Assembly: GCA_903895005.1 (NCBI GenBank) | Contig: CAITSH010000271.1 | Location: forward strand, 1 to 5,564 | Origin: an uncultured Pseudomonadota bacterium | GTDB lineage: Bacteria; Pseudomonadota; Gammaproteobacteria; Burkholderiales; SG8-39 | Direction of reading: 5' to 3' | DNA length: 5,564 nt | Part shown: in pieces, positions 5,292 to 5,564 of the stretch | How the letters are laid out: each line of letters opens with the position of its first letter | Numbering within the stretch: position 1 is the first letter of the stretch | Notes under the pieces: model-generated | What the model was told of the DNA's origin: nothing | The model's input: the letters and a program-made list of their open reading frames with translations, nothing else | Databases searched by the model: none | Position numbers and translations under genes: made by a program

Positions 5292-5564
5292 TTATCGGGC
5301 AGCGAGCGGTGTCAGGCCGGCCTTGGTCACCACCGCCGCCGCCTCGGGCGAGGTGAGAAACCGCAGCAGGGCCGCGGCGGCCTCAGGTTGCCTGACCTTG
5401 CTGGTAAGTGCACCCGAGAAAAAAATCACCGGTTGCAGTTCGGCCGGGAGCGGTCCGACAAAGCTGATGCCCGGCACGTGTATCAGTTCGCTTACCTGCT
5501 GGAAACCGATTTCCAGTTCGCCGCGGGCAACTGTGGCGGCCACCGGCTCACCCGAGGGCGGTCC
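5292..5564 (-). CDS. Substrate-binding protein, ModA-like (SBP_bac_11 type), C-terminal 90 residues
   Basis: Only the last 90 residues are present; the gene enters from the right edge, starts with GPPSGEPVAATVARG in the window and ends with TAA at 5294-5292. The fragment matches the C-terminal lobe of periplasmic solute-binding proteins in the molybdate-binding ModA group and its relatives. GELEIGFQQVSEL is followed by VPGISFVGPLPAELQPV and then by FLTSPEAAAVVTKAGLTPL at the end, an order and wording typical of that group. Family members bind an oxyanion or similar small ligand for an ABC importer, but many ModA-like proteins are of unproven specificity. The anion-binding N-terminal residues are outside the window, so the ligand cannot be judged. 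The GTG at 5543 is an internal codon, not a start. The gene converges on the plus-strand genes and appears functionally separate. Confidence 0.88.
   Translation of the reverse strand, partial: GPPSGEPVAATVARGELEIGFQQVSELIHVPGISFVGPLPAELQPVIFFSGALTSKVRQPEAAAALLRFLTSPEAAAVVTKAGLTPLAAR

Overview
The window is GC-rich bacterial DNA with Gram-negative hallmarks: an outer-membrane secretin, several Sec-type signal peptides and a periplasmic thioredoxin-fold protein. Codon use (many GCG/GCC/CTG/CGC codons) and the protein families fit a proteobacterium, plausibly beta- or gamma-, but nothing here fixes the genus. There are five protein-coding genes, two of them cut by the window edges. No RNA genes, CRISPR array, transposase or phage gene were seen.

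Left side (1-1890, minus strand): a long open frame runs from a GTG start at 1890 off the left edge without a stop. It encodes the first 630 residues of a secretin of the GspD/PilQ/MshL superfamily, with a signal peptide, a Pro/Ala-rich stretch, an uncommon N-terminal region, a Gly/Pro/Asn/Phe-rich low-complexity linker, and most of the secretin pore domain. It is the largest gene in the window.

Centre (1891-4327): a 285-base AT-richer divergent gap holds a perfect 13-base direct repeat and a 14-base palindrome. It separates the secretin from a plus-strand, exported or membrane-anchored DsbA/Com1/ScsC-like thiol oxidoreductase (2176-2994, active site CGYC). Next comes a GTG-started exported protein of 380 residues with 18 cysteines in repeated spaced modules, two Gly/Ala-rich hydrophobic segments and a His-rich tail (3185-4327).

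Right side (4328-5564): a second small exported protein of unknown function (4502-5059) follows a perfect 9-base-pair hairpin that sits just upstream of its ribosome binding site. It converges on the C-terminal end of a ModA-like periplasmic solute-binding protein (minus strand, 5292 to the right edge). The convergent gap has two strong hairpins, one a convincing bidirectional intrinsic terminator.

How the genes may work together: the plus-strand trio are all predicted to be exported, and a CXXC thiol oxidoreductase next to an 18-cysteine exported protein suggests an enzyme and its disulfide-bonded substrate. The divergent secretin could supply an outer-membrane route for a pilus or secretion system, but no assembly ATPase, pilin or platform protein is in view. 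This link is an inference from proximity. The ModA-like gene looks like an unrelated neighbour.
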